Part shown: piece by piece, positions 51,965-60,698 of the stretch
Layout: each line of letters opens with the position of its first letter
How positions within the stretch are numbered: the first letter of the stretch is position 1
DNA from: Tritrichomonas musculus
Taxonomy: Eukaryota > Parabasalia > Tritrichomonadida > Tritrichomonadidae
DNA: 64,000 bases
Assembly: GCA_039105265.1 (NCBI GenBank)
Contig: JAPFFF010000022.1
Span: 1,054,001 to 1,118,000, forward strand
Reading direction: 5' to 3'
Position numbers and translations under genes: made by a program
The notes under the pieces: generated by a model
Databases searched by the model: none
What the model saw: only the letters and a program-made list of their open reading frames with translations
What the model was told of the DNA's origin: nothing

Positions 51965-54541
51965 ATGACGTCAGATGTGGATGAACAATTAATAATGAAT
52001 GAGGTGAAAAAGAAAGATTATCAAGATATGCTCATATTCATGTTCCAAAATAGTAAATCAGAGCAAATAAAAACAATAATACACAATATTATTGAGTATC
52101 TTAAGAATCCTCGTAACTATATCAAAGACGTGAAAGAAAAGCTAAAAGATATGCTTGATAAATATAACGCAAAGCCTAAAGGAAGTAAAAGACAAAAAAA
52201 TGAATTAGCTAAAATACTTGATTCAAAAGCGAATTACTTTATTGATATATCTGGCTTACTAAAAGATAAAGCTGCGGGCACTCGCAGCCTCCGGGAACAA
52301 AGTTCCAGTCAACACAGTTGCCGACAAGCGGAGGAAGAAAAGCCTGTTATTCCACAAATTGAGGAAGAGGAAGAACCTGACTTGGAAGGCCACTATTTTA
52401 GAAACAGAATTAATAAAGACATTGAATCACTTAGTAATTTAGTTGCACTTGATAGTAATCATATTAATGCTTTACACTTATTTTATTGTATTGCTGATGA
52501 CTCAAAAAGGTATCCGTTATTTAATAAAAAAGATACTACACAGATTCAATTACTTGTCGTATCATTAACTGAAAACATAGATTCACATAAAAACAACAAG
52601 ATACCAGATGACATAAATAACCTAATGCAATTTGAGAAACAAAGAAGACAAACCAATATTGAAACAATGAGAAAGTTAGCTGAATCTAATCAAGAAGGTC
52701 AGCAATTATTAGATGCTTACAATAAATCTTCTACAATTGATGCTAACCAACTAGAAAGGTTTGGCTTATTAAATGAAGAGTTTACTGCTAAAAACCTTTA
52801 TGGTTACTATAATAGGTCTATAAATCCTAAAGATGACTCCGATGTTAGAGTTAGGAATATCGCATTACAATTACATGATGCAATAAGAGAAACAAACATA
52901 TTTGAAGAAACAACTGAACCTAAAAACAAAAAGCAACTCAAACAATTAATAAAGTACCTTAATGAAAATGGAGATAGAGAAATATTTTTTAATATGAATA
53001 GTGATATAGAAGAGGAAGCTGCGGAGGAAGAGAAAGACCCAATCTCAAGCTTTGCTTGCAAATCTTTATCCGACTATAAAACAATGTCGAAGCGTGTTTT
53101 TAGCACACCAACCAAAGAATATCTTAGAAGAAACAAACCAATTGAAGCTGAAGATGACCACACCAACTTTTCAGAACTATTGAACTCAAATATTGAAGCA
53201 ACAAAAGGACCTGAAGTAAATGCTGCTGAATTCTTAAATGAATATATGAAGTCTATCCCAACTGGTAAACGTGCTGGTAAAACATTTGAAGCATCACAAA
53301 AACGTATGAGCGACCTGTACATTTTCGAAAACAAACAAAGTATTGATGTTAGTAAATATCGAGGGGAATTATTTGATATTCTTATTAACGGTAATTACCG
53401 TGTCAAGTTTTCACCTAAATGTGCTACAAGAGATGGAGCAGAAGCTTATTGCAAGAAAAGATTTGATAAAAATGGATATCCATTATATCGTTTAGTACCA
53501 GCTAGGCATGACACTAAAGACCCTCTCGGTAATCCAATTTGTGATTTAAACGGTGATAGAGTTGAAGATATTGTTATTGTTGATACCCGTGGTAAGCCTG
53601 TTATTATTAATGGATATCGTCTTGTTAAAGCAGACCCTTATAAGAAATTATGGCAAACCGAACGTATTGCTGGTAAAACAAATGATTCATTCGAAGTATG
53701 GCTTAAGAATCTTATGGGAGCTAAACGAACATGGGAATACACTCCAGAACAATGGAATGAAGGTAAGTTTAAACCTGAAATTGATAAGAAATTAGAAAAA
53801 GTAATAAACTCATATCAATCTGTTGGTTTATCCAAACCCAAAATCAGTACCAAAATTACTGCAAGAGGTTTGTGGAGTTCTATATTTTCAAAAATATGGC
53901 AAACTGTTTTATACAATATATTTACTACTGAAGAATACAAAGATTTGGAACCATTAAAATGTATATTTAGTTATTTCAAAGTATGTACAGCCATATTTAT
54001 TGCACGTTATGAATCTAAAGTGATGAAAGACCATGAACGCAATGATTGGAGTGATTGGGTTAAATATAAGAAATTACATCCAAAATCCGTAAATGCTGAA
54101 TTGGGTGTTATGATTCAAAAAGAATATAATGAAAGCATTAAAGCGACTATGCCAGTTGATGGAGAAATAAATAGTGATGGTGAAATATCAGGAGTATTAC
54201 AAGAAATATTGGAGCAAACAAATGACCTCATCTTTAAGACTGGTCTTGGATTCACAGAAGATAAGAAAGACCAATATGCACAGTTAGCTCAAGCTATAAT
54301 TGAAAATAAAGTAAGTACAGCAACAAAGAAGCAATTACAAGACAAATTTGGTGAAAATATTGATGCTTGGATTGATTCACAAGTTGGTGGAAATTACACC
54401 ACAATCAAAGGATTATATAAGGCTGCACATAAAGGTGCTGGTGATAAATCATATATTAGGTCACGAACTGTTGAAAAGCCAGCTACAGCTGAAATTGTTG
54501 AGGAACCTTCTGATGATGATGACGATGAAGATGAAGCATAA
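51965..54541 (+). CDS. Conserved Maverick protein of 858 aa
   Basis: Homologue of the 824-aa protein in copy L: helical charged N-terminal half, acidic IEEEEEPDL, then GKRAGKTFEASQKR, the D-L-N-G-D-R-V-E-D-I-V-I-V-D block at ~526-540 and an acidic tail. Two in-frame segments are absent from copy L. One is at ~102-123 (52270-52336), with CTGCG...CGCAG, GGAAC-AAA-GTTCC and CAAC-ACA-GTTG inside an outer CCTCCG...CGGAGG stem. The other is near 53046 with CAAGC-TTT-GCTTG. Function unknown. Its fixed head-to-head pairing with the fibre gene suggests a virion or assembly protein. Confidence 0.85.
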   Translation: MTSDVDEQLIMNEVKKKDYQDMLIFMFQNSKSEQIKTIIHNIIEYLKNPRNYIKDVKEKLKDMLDKYNAKPKGSKRQKNELAKILDSKANYFIDISGLLKDKAAGTRSLREQSSSQHSCRQAEEEKPVIPQIEEEEEPDLEGHYFRNRINKDIESLSNLVALDSNHINALHLFYCIADDSKRYPLFNKKDTTQIQLLVVSLTENIDSHKNNKIPDDINNLMQFEKQRRQTNIETMRKLAESNQEGQQLLDAYNKSSTIDANQLERFGLLNEEFTAKNLYGYYNRSINPKDDSDVRVRNIALQLHDAIRETNIFEETTEPKNKKQLKQLIKYLNENGDREIFFNMNSDIEEEAAEEEKDPISSFACKSLSDYKTMSKRVFSTPTKEYLRRNKPIEAEDDHTNFSELLNSNIEATKGPEVNAAEFLNEYMKSIPTGKRAGKTFEASQKRMSDLYIFENKQSIDVSKYRGELFDILINGNYRVKFSPKCATRDGAEAYCKKRFDKNGYPLYRLVPARHDTKDPLGNPICDLNGDRVEDIVIVDTRGKPVIINGYRLVKADPYKKLWQTERIAGKTNDSFEVWLKNLMGAKRTWEYTPEQWNEGKFKPEIDKKLEKVINSYQSVGLSKPKISTKITARGLWSSIFSKIWQTVLYNIFTTEEYKDLEPLKCIFSYFKVCTAIFIARYESKVMKDHERNDWSDWVKYKKLHPKSVNAELGVMIQKEYNESIKATMPVDGEINSDGEISGVLQEILEQTNDLIFKTGLGFTEDKKDQYAQLAQAIIENKVSTATKKQLQDKFGENIDAWIDSQVGGNYTTIKGLYKAAHKGAGDKSYIRSRTVEKPATAEIVEEPSDDDDDEDEA
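52270..52336 (+). repeat. In-frame hairpin cluster in the 858-aa gene
   Basis: Stems: 52272-52287 (CTGCG/CGCAG), 52294-52306 (GGAAC-AAA-GTTCC), 52310-52320 (CAAC-ACA-GTTG), and an outer pair 52288-52293 with 52329-52334 (CCTCCG/CGGAGG). The layout could fold as a multi-branched structure. The segment adds about 20 codons relative to copy L and is unusually G+C-rich. Confidence 0.8.
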
Positions 54542-54573
54542 AAAAATTACTACCTACTTTATATCCTTGCTAA

Positions 54574-55569
54574 TTATTTTTTTGAACCTGGTAATTTGAA
54601 TGTTGTTGTATGCGCCTTATTTGTTCCTGGATTTACCTGTGACTGCATAGCAGGCCCAAGCTTCGCTTGCGACAAGAAATCATTTTTAGCTTCTGTTGGA
54701 CTTGCAACCTTTTGATTCTTAGATGTATTACGAGCTATACTAGATTTTTCAGGTTCTTGGTAAAAATATTTGAAGTCAGTTATTGGTGATGGTAATACCT
54801 TCTTTGGGCGTATTTCATCGGGTATATCAAGTTTTTCATTATTATATTCAATATTTACTTTTGGGTCATATCCACTAAATAAGGAAGGCTCCCTAGGATG
54901 TGAATTATTTGTATTTACCTTTAAGATAGGGCTTGTGATATTTGATTTGAATACATTGAATACTGGAAAATGGTATTTCCAATCCTGAAATTCATATTTG
55001 AAACCTTTAATATCAGCATCTTCATTTTTATTTCGCAATCGAACTTTCTGCCATTGGCTCATGAATGCTTCTTTTTCGAAACAGAGAAAGATAATTATTG
55101 GTACTGGCTTAACTGTGCAATCAACGTCTACGCTCGAAGATAGTTGATAACAGAAATTATTTGTTTCTTTTACATCATATCTATAATCATAGTCTCCAAT
55201 CAATAGTATATATGTTTTATTTAGGTCAGGAAATGATTTTTCAACAAATTGGATATCTGTATTACCAAAATTAGAAAAAAGGTCCACAGTTATTGTGAAT
55301 AAACGTAATAGACTAGGATCGTTTGTATTATTTATATTTCTCTCATCTTTGAAATCCACTTTTTTAGGTAAATCCAACGTTACTTCACTACCATTAATAA
55401 GCACAAATAATTCATGGTAATTACTACTTAAATACAATAAGACTCTCCTATTTCTTTCAGAGATATATGAAAACAGTTGATGGTCCTTATTAATATTGAT
55501 ACAATTTGGATCTTGCAAATTAAGTTCTTGCAGTGCTGTGAATACCGATTTTTGGTTGCTGTTATTCAT
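54574..55569 (-). CDS. 331-aa conserved Maverick protein, unknown function
   Basis: A full-length version of the gene that survives only as a remnant at 9903-10521. Its N-terminal ~210 residues look like a folded alpha/beta domain (NRRVLLYLSSNYHELFVLING, TYILLIGDYDYRYDV, CFEKEAFMSQWQKVR). The C-terminal ~120 are S/P/N/K-rich and disordered, ending FKLPGSKK. The disordered tail carries a CTGC-ATA-GCAG / CAAGC-TTC-GCTTG hairpin pair (54643-54669). The gene is convergent with the 858-aa gene. I do not recognise the fold; a minor virion component is possible by context. Confidence 0.78.
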   Translation of the reverse strand: MNNSNQKSVFTALQELNLQDPNCININKDHQLFSYISERNRRVLLYLSSNYHELFVLINGSEVTLDLPKKVDFKDERNINNTNDPSLLRLFTITVDLFSNFGNTDIQFVEKSFPDLNKTYILLIGDYDYRYDVKETNNFCYQLSSSVDVDCTVKPVPIIIFLCFEKEAFMSQWQKVRLRNKNEDADIKGFKYEFQDWKYHFPVFNVFKSNITSPILKVNTNNSHPREPSLFSGYDPKVNIEYNNEKLDIPDEIRPKKVLPSPITDFKYFYQEPEKSSIARNTSKNQKVASPTEAKNDFLSQAKLGPAMQSQVNPGTNKAHTTTFKLPGSKK

Positions 55570-55626
55570 TTTTTATTCAAAAAAAGCTATAGCTTAACAA
55601 GAACTCTGTTCTTGAAAAGTTGTAGC
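55570..55626. repeat. Intergenic hairpin with 7-bp stem and TCT loop
   Basis: CAAGAAC-TCT-GTTCTTG at 55598-55614 lies between AGCTATAGCTTAA and TTGTAGCTTAATAA. It is at the 3' end of the 130-aa gene and upstream of the 331-aa gene, so it could be a transcript end or one of the dispersed mini-hairpins. Confidence 0.6.
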
Positions 55627-56019
55627 TTAATAAATAAGAAGGCAGCTCATGATAAATGCTGATGGTATGATTGAATTGCCATACAAATCGGTAAACCATA
55701 TCTTGTAATCTCTCTTATTGCTACTGAAGAATTCGTATTTTCGATATTTGGTTTGACGCTTATTAGCTAACATAATGAATGAATCACAATATGCATCTAA
55801 TTGAACTATATCTGAATGCACCATTAAATCACCAACTAAAAAGTCTTTTACAATTGCTCCAACATATTGAATTACAATATATTTCTTGTTTCTGCTTGAT
55901 ACAAATTCAAGTGGCAACGTAAATTCTGTTGATTGAGTGTGGAAATAACGTTTTGTTATGGGCTGTTTTACATTGCTTGTTGCAACATTCTTGATATTAT
56001 TCATAAGCATTTTTTTCAT
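55627..56019 (-). CDS. 130-aa protein, candidate minor capsid (penton-like)
   Basis: A short beta-rich protein: FTLPLEFVSSRNKKYIVIQY, IVKDFLVGDLMVHSDIV, KIWFTDLYGNSI, hydrophobic end. The strand pattern and size fit the single jelly-roll minor capsid proteins that pair with Maverick major capsids. This is a structural impression, not a motif match. In-frame ATGs at 56019, 56010 and 56004 are all possible. It is 5 bp downstream of the integrase on the same strand. A pairwise structure prediction would settle it. Confidence 0.55.
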   Translation of the reverse strand: MKKMLMNNIKNVATSNVKQPITKRYFHTQSTEFTLPLEFVSSRNKKYIVIQYVGAIVKDFLVGDLMVHSDIVQLDAYCDSFIMLANKRQTKYRKYEFFSSNKRDYKIWFTDLYGNSIIPSAFIMSCLLIY

Positions 56020-56024
56020 AGAAA

Positions 56025-57380
56025 CTAAATGTTAAAATACTTAATGTAATCTTCATTTAAGTCTCCAAATGAATTACATATGAATTTCGTATATATAATA
56101 GGTACTTCAATAATAGCTTTTTCAGCATCAGTCATACGTTTCCTACCTTTACTATGCTTTTCTTGTGGTTCATCTTTTTTAACAGTCTGATATGGTTTTA
56201 ATAACTTGCAGATTACATTTCCATTACGATACTCTAGAAACTCAGCAATTTCATTAAATACTCTTCTACGCTTCTCATGCTTTTTTTGCGTTTTGCTTTT
56301 ATCGAGATGAACTAATATAATATTACCTCTATTATAAGATAACAACCCCTTAAAACGTTGTTTATCATTGATTTCCCGTAATTTCATTTGCATTTTCCTG
56401 ATATATCTCCACTCCAAATCAACATTGTTTTGCATTTGAGCTGGGGTATAATATATGTACTTCGTTGGTTTTACAAGATTCTTGTCATAAAAATCTGATG
56501 GGTCATAATCAAAATTCTTAAATCGAAGAGAACTATGAGGGGTATTATTATAGTAATCAACCATTTGTCTCATCAAATTATAATCACTTAATCTTCGCTC
56601 ATCTAACCCAAAAGCATTTCTCAGAGTTCTTATAACAGAATCAACATTTTTGTGAGCTAACGCATATGGAGAATCATTAATAATGAATCTTATAGAATAG
56701 AAATCAGTGATTGAATCTATTGTATTTTCCCAAAACTGGATGTCTTCAAATTGTAAATTGAGTAGCCTTTGGAAACGAGGTTTATAATAGTCGCTTTTTT
56801 TAAGCAGTTTTTTAAGAGTTTCCAGTTTGTGGTTCACGAGTATTTTACTTAATATTTTATCAAACTCTTTTATCCTTGCTTCTTTAATTACAGCTTTCAA
56901 GTCAAATATCAAAGTAGTTTCTCCTGTTGAAAACCAAATGACAACACTATTATCTTTCATCTCTTTTAATCCAGGTTCTCCATCACATTTGATAGTTTTG
57001 AATAGAAATTGTGGATATCTTATTATAATTCGTTCAAGGGAAAACCATATATTTCCTTTATCCTTTACAGGTTCAACGATTAGGTATCTTGTATTTGTAT
57101 TGATGAGAACCAAATATATTTTATTTTCTTTTGTCAAATCTCTAGTATAGTATTTGCTAAACATCAAATCTGCCTCCCAACAACCTGGTTCATTAGAGAA
57201 ATTTGGTTTTGATAATTCTTTACATGATTTCAACTTGAAGTCAGGAATAAATGGTTCTGTTTTGATATCACTTTTAAAGAAAGGTTGTATGTAATTATCA
57301 ATGTATTTATACTTGGATTTGAAAGGATAATTGAGTAAGGAGTTGTATTCTTTATCGTAGATTCTTACTGATTTAGTCAT
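56025..57380 (-). CDS. Maverick retroviral-like integrase (c-int)
   Basis: The 451-aa protein has an integrase core: D71 in CWEADLMFSKYY, D133 in IKCDGEPGLKE, then the third catalytic region AHKNVDSVIRTLRNAF with an acid (D247) where most relatives have E. MVDYYNNTPHSSL is the conserved finger after the core. About 114 residues separate the second and third acids, rather than ~35, so a helical domain is inserted. The C-terminal ~100 residues are basic (SKTQKKHEKRRR, KHSKGRKR) and fit target or DNA binding. The enzyme would insert the element's DNA and make 5-6 bp duplications. TTTTTTTGG precedes the ATG. Confidence 0.88.
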   Translation of the reverse strand: MTKSVRIYDKEYNSLLNYPFKSKYKYIDNYIQPFFKSDIKTEPFIPDFKLKSCKELSKPNFSNEPGCWEADLMFSKYYTRDLTKENKIYLVLINTNTRYLIVEPVKDKGNIWFSLERIIIRYPQFLFKTIKCDGEPGLKEMKDNSVVIWFSTGETTLIFDLKAVIKEARIKEFDKILSKILVNHKLETLKKLLKKSDYYKPRFQRLLNLQFEDIQFWENTIDSITDFYSIRFIINDSPYALAHKNVDSVIRTLRNAFGLDERRLSDYNLMRQMVDYYNNTPHSSLRFKNFDYDPSDFYDKNLVKPTKYIYYTPAQMQNNVDLEWRYIRKMQMKLREINDKQRFKGLLSYNRGNIILVHLDKSKTQKKHEKRRRVFNEIAEFLEYRNGNVICKLLKPYQTVKKDEPQEKHSKGRKRMTDAEKAIIEVPIIYTKFICNSFGDLNEDYIKYFNI

Positions 57381-57423
57381 TTTTTTCCAAAAAAAGTATT
57401 GATATACAAAAAAATATCAATTA

Positions 57424-57480
57424 CAGGTAAATCATCACGTTTTTCATAAGATTTGGCGAGGGTCGGAATTCCGACCGTCG
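57424..57480. repeat. ~52-bp duplicate of the inside of the KilA-N gene, with 16-bp palindrome
   Basis: AGGTAAATCATCACGTTTTT through GGTCGGAATTCCGA is repeated at 57982-58034 inside the KilA-N gene. The downstream copy ends in the perfect 16-bp palindrome GGTCGGAATTCCGACC (57461-57476). It lies between the KilA-N stop and the integrase start. Confidence 0.85.
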
Positions 57481-57483
57481 ATT

Positions 57484-58242
57484 TTATTGGCTCATACTAT
57501 TAAAGTATTCTTCAATTAATGTATGGAGCTTATTGAGATGCTCTATTTTGATATCAACACAGTTACCACTATTGGAAACCTTATAATCATCTGTTCCAAA
57601 TGATGCTTTTATAATGTTCTTGATGTTTAAATTTGGTGTCATACTAATAGGAAGGTCATCTTTGAAGTAAAATCTTTCGTTTTCATTATTATAATGGTTA
57701 ACAACTTTTCTCCAAGTACTCTTATGACGACGACACAAATGAAGCCTAATGAAACCTTCTTTATTAATATCCTCTTTGTAAATCAAATAACGGTAATCAT
57801 TCTTGTGATTTTCTGGAACTGCACGTGGTTTGAGTTCATCAATTTGTTGCTGATGTTGTTTGCGTTCACGTTCAAATTGGGAGTCTAAAAGTTTGGCAAT
57901 ATAGATTGCGTATGTTGGTGATGCCCACATTGCGATGTGATTGACTAGAAGCTTGTGAATATAATAACCTCTTAATCCGTTAGGTAAATCATCACGTTTT
58001 TCATAAGATTTGGCGAGGGTCGGAATTCCGAGGGTTGATTTTTGAGACTCAAATTCTTGTAATAACTCTTTTGTTGATTGATTTTCAAACCAGTGCTTTG
58101 CAAGTTTATTTGATTGGCATGCAGTTATTATGCTTTGAGCTTGGTACATATCATCTTTGATTGAATGTATGATGCGTAAATGTGTATTATATTGAATAAA
58201 TTCGTAGTCATCATTAATTCGTTCTACGTTTATTGAAGCCAT
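57484..58242 (-). CDS. KilA-N domain protein, 252 aa
   Basis: Homologue of 2200-3075: RGYYIHKLLVNHIAMWASPT at ~90-110, then LLDSQF, a short coiled coil, and a C-terminal domain (LHLCRRH, FYFKDDLPISM). The coiled coil is ~40 residues shorter than in copy L. The segment encoding STLGIPTLAKSYEKR contains the CGGAATTCCG palindrome and replaces a different palindromic segment in copy L. KilA-N proteins bind DNA; the role here (regulator or nucleoprotein) is unknown. It lies between integrase and capsid on the same strand. Confidence 0.85.
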   Translation of the reverse strand: MASINVERINDDYEFIQYNTHLRIIHSIKDDMYQAQSIITACQSNKLAKHWFENQSTKELLQEFESQKSTLGIPTLAKSYEKRDDLPNGLRGYYIHKLLVNHIAMWASPTYAIYIAKLLDSQFERERKQHQQQIDELKPRAVPENHKNDYRYLIYKEDINKEGFIRLHLCRRHKSTWRKVVNHYNNENERFYFKDDLPISMTPNLNIKNIIKASFGTDDYKVSNSGNCVDIKIEHLNKLHTLIEEYFNSMSQ

Positions 58243-58299
58243 TTGTTCTGGAGATAAAAAATTATTTTAAAAATAGATTTGCAAAAAAAAATGTGGTCA

Positions 58300-58313
58300 C
58301 AGCAATTTTGCTG
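58300..58313. terminator. Hairpin CAGCAA-TT-TTGCTG between capsid and KilA-N genes
   Basis: A perfect 6-bp stem with a 2-base loop lies 22 bp past the capsid stop codon and upstream of the KilA-N region. It may mark a transcript end; the evidence is positional only. Confidence 0.35.
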
Positions 58314-58335
58314 CTACCGGTTTTCTCAAATCAAT

Positions 58336-60366
58336 TTATTCATTAACTTGACTGCCAGCTGGCGTTTCATCATCAACATATTCCAATCCGTTAAGTGAAA
58401 GTTTAAAGTATGTATCTCTTGTGAGCCATAATTGAGTTGGTGGTGGATGTACTGTTCCTTCTTCGTTAACATTATAGTAAGTATCATTTGGACCTGTATA
58501 TATTGGTTGACCATTAACCTGAACTTGAATATTTCCAAATCCACCATCCAAACCATCATAGCAATATCCTGCTGAAGCACGTTCTGTTTGAATATTGAAA
58601 ACAAAGCTAGAAGCATCACTTAAAGTATTTCTATAACGAACTCCATTTGCATCATTCTTTGGCATTGTCATACTATCTTCAAATTCTTTTGTGCATTGTA
58701 ATGTGATTCCATCAAGGTCTCCAGCAGTTAATTGATTTTCAAAGAATCTTGCACCAATTGTGCTAACATTTTCATCTGGGAAGTTCTTACCACCAATATT
58801 GAGATAACAATTTTGATATACTGGATTTTCGAAAACAGTGAGGTCATTATGATGTTTTGGAAACATAATCGACATTGTAGTAACATTAATTAATGGGATA
58901 TTCAAAGTAGATTTGATACCATTTGCGGCAGGAGCGATTGGGAATGAATGGTAATCAACTTTTTGGGATGGTATTATAATTCCTTCACGAAGAATATTTT
59001 CAATACCTCTGCGAGTAGATTCACAGACACCATATCCTTGCATATTTGATTTACATAATGTGATTGTCATTCTGTTTACAGTTAATGTGGCTTTCTGTGA
59101 TGAATATGTTTCGTTGTGAAGTTGTGATTTAGCATCATGAATTGCTTGAAGAGTCTGTTTAGCAGAAACAATTGGTGTTTTAACAATTTGCCAAGCATAA
59201 TATCTTCCATTTTTGTCAGCATGATTTAATGGTGGTAATGTTACAGCAGGATTATGAACACAAATTTCTTCATCAGTTGCACCTGGTTGTAATCCAAATT
59301 CTTCAAATTCTTCCTTTGTGTAACTGAAATTGAATTCCAAATCTGTAAGAATATCAGTGTAACCAGTACTTCCATCATCATTATCCCATTGTTCACCAAT
59401 TCGATATTGAATCTTATACTTGATAGGTGTTGGGGTTGGTTCAGGAGATGGGTCAGGTGTTGGAGATGGTGATGGGTCTGGTGTTGGAGATGGGTCTGGA
59501 GATGGAGCACCAGGACCTGGAATTATAGCTTCATTACCAATTTGTGTAAATTGATGTTTCAAGTGACCGCGGGCCTTTATTTCTTTCAATCTTTCTAATT
59601 CTGCAGATGAGATACTATCATTATCTTCTAGATAAGCTTTTGTTTCAGCAACAGTATAAGGGTCTATAGCGGCCCAAACTAATCCTGCGGGTGATACTTG
59701 GAAACGAATTGATAAATCACCTATGATACCATTAGGGAATAAATCGAATGCTTGTAATGCAAGTAAATCATCGAATGGTACGTTTAAATCAAATTCAACT
59801 TGGGATTTACCATTAGATTTGAATGAATTGAGGTTAACATAAGCACCAGCAACAGTTTGTGAATAATTTGAAACGTTTTCCCAAAGTGAATGTACAAAAC
59901 GCCTACGTTTCTTCTCAGTCTCTGGTTTAACAGTGGAATACAAAAACCCTTCACGAATGCATTCATTTTGCTGATATCCAACGTTTACATTATTATGGAG
60001 AATCTCCAAACGGTCAAACAATTGATTGGAAGATTTGAGCCCGACAAATAATTTGTAGAAGTTATTTGGGTCATCAATTTGTTGTAATTTTGCTAAATCA
60101 GTATTGAGTTGTAAATCTAGTTTGATGTGAAAGGTGAGGAATCCTTTATCAACATCAGAAATGAAGTGGTCAGGATGTGTTAAACTGATTTGGGAATACT
60201 GTCCTTGATGAAATGGTGCGGGTTGGTCATGACAATCAACTGTTCTGAATGAAAATGAGCGTGTACCATCATTAGTGTTAATCATTTCACGCATCTTATT
60301 AAAAGTGTCAAGTACATTCCCAGCTTCGATTTTGTAATTATGTGCTCTTTCGTTGCGATACAACAT
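58336..60366 (-). CDS. Major capsid protein candidate (double jelly-roll), 676 aa
   Basis: It has the size and layout expected of Maverick major capsids. The start LDTFNKMREMINTNDGTRSF leads into a beta-rich N-terminal half with DKGFLTFHIKLDLQL and FYKLFVGLKSSNQLFDRLEI, then FDLNVPFDDLLALQAFDLFP. The C-terminal half has NPVYQNCYLNIGGKNFPDENV and FYFKLSLNG-like strands near WLTRDTYFKLSLNG. A loop at ~285-312 is a Pro/Ser/Asp repeat (SPTPDPSPSPTPDPSPEP). It is the largest gene of the capsid cluster and is divergent from a small basic protein gene. Assignment rests on size, composition and context; copy L has no homologue in the window. Confidence 0.75.
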   Translation of the reverse strand: MLYRNERAHNYKIEAGNVLDTFNKMREMINTNDGTRSFSFRTVDCHDQPAPFHQGQYSQISLTHPDHFISDVDKGFLTFHIKLDLQLNTDLAKLQQIDDPNNFYKLFVGLKSSNQLFDRLEILHNNVNVGYQQNECIREGFLYSTVKPETEKKRRRFVHSLWENVSNYSQTVAGAYVNLNSFKSNGKSQVEFDLNVPFDDLLALQAFDLFPNGIIGDLSIRFQVSPAGLVWAAIDPYTVAETKAYLEDNDSISSAELERLKEIKARGHLKHQFTQIGNEAIIPGPGAPSPDPSPTPDPSPSPTPDPSPEPTPTPIKYKIQYRIGEQWDNDDGSTGYTDILTDLEFNFSYTKEEFEEFGLQPGATDEEICVHNPAVTLPPLNHADKNGRYYAWQIVKTPIVSAKQTLQAIHDAKSQLHNETYSSQKATLTVNRMTITLCKSNMQGYGVCESTRRGIENILREGIIIPSQKVDYHSFPIAPAANGIKSTLNIPLINVTTMSIMFPKHHNDLTVFENPVYQNCYLNIGGKNFPDENVSTIGARFFENQLTAGDLDGITLQCTKEFEDSMTMPKNDANGVRYRNTLSDASSFVFNIQTERASAGYCYDGLDGGFGNIQVQVNGQPIYTGPNDTYYNVNEEGTVHPPPTQLWLTRDTYFKLSLNGLEYVDDETPAGSQVNE

Positions 60367-60417
60367 TTATGATACAAAAAAAGTACTTATTACAGGACTT
60401 TTTTCATTATAAAAACA

Positions 60418-60672
60418 ATGGGTATCGGAATCTTCAAGAAAATGAAAAATGCTTTTAAATCAGTTGGCAATACAATTAAGAATGTTGCAACTAAAGTCGG
60501 TAAAGCGCTTCCTAAAGTTGTTGAAATTGGTAAAAGAGTTACCAGTGCGGTAAAGCCTGTTTTAGGTGATATACCTCTTATTGGAGACACTATAAGAGCA
60601 ATTGACACAGGGTTGAATGTTGTCGATAGAGGAATGAGAATTGGTAAGAGCTTGATAAATGAAGTAGAATAA
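60418..60672 (+). CDS. 84-aa basic amphipathic protein (pVI/pX-like candidate)
   Basis: Starts MGIGIFKKMKNAFKSVGNTI, an amphipathic basic helix, then IKNVATKVGKAL, a hydrophobic SAVKPVLGDIPLIGDTI segment and DTGLNVVDRGMRIGKSL. Small proteins of this kind next to the capsid gene in adenoviruses, adintoviruses and Polintons are membrane-active or core proteins; the comparison is by pattern, not a firm match. It is divergent from the capsid gene (51 bp between starts). TTTTTTCATTATAAAAACAATG precedes it, combining a T-tract with a TCATT initiator-like motif. Confidence 0.7.
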   Translation: MGIGIFKKMKNAFKSVGNTIKNVATKVGKALPKVVEIGKRVTSAVKPVLGDIPLIGDTIRAIDTGLNVVDRGMRIGKSLINEVE

Positions 60673-60698
60673 AAACAAAAAAATTTTTTTGAAAATAA

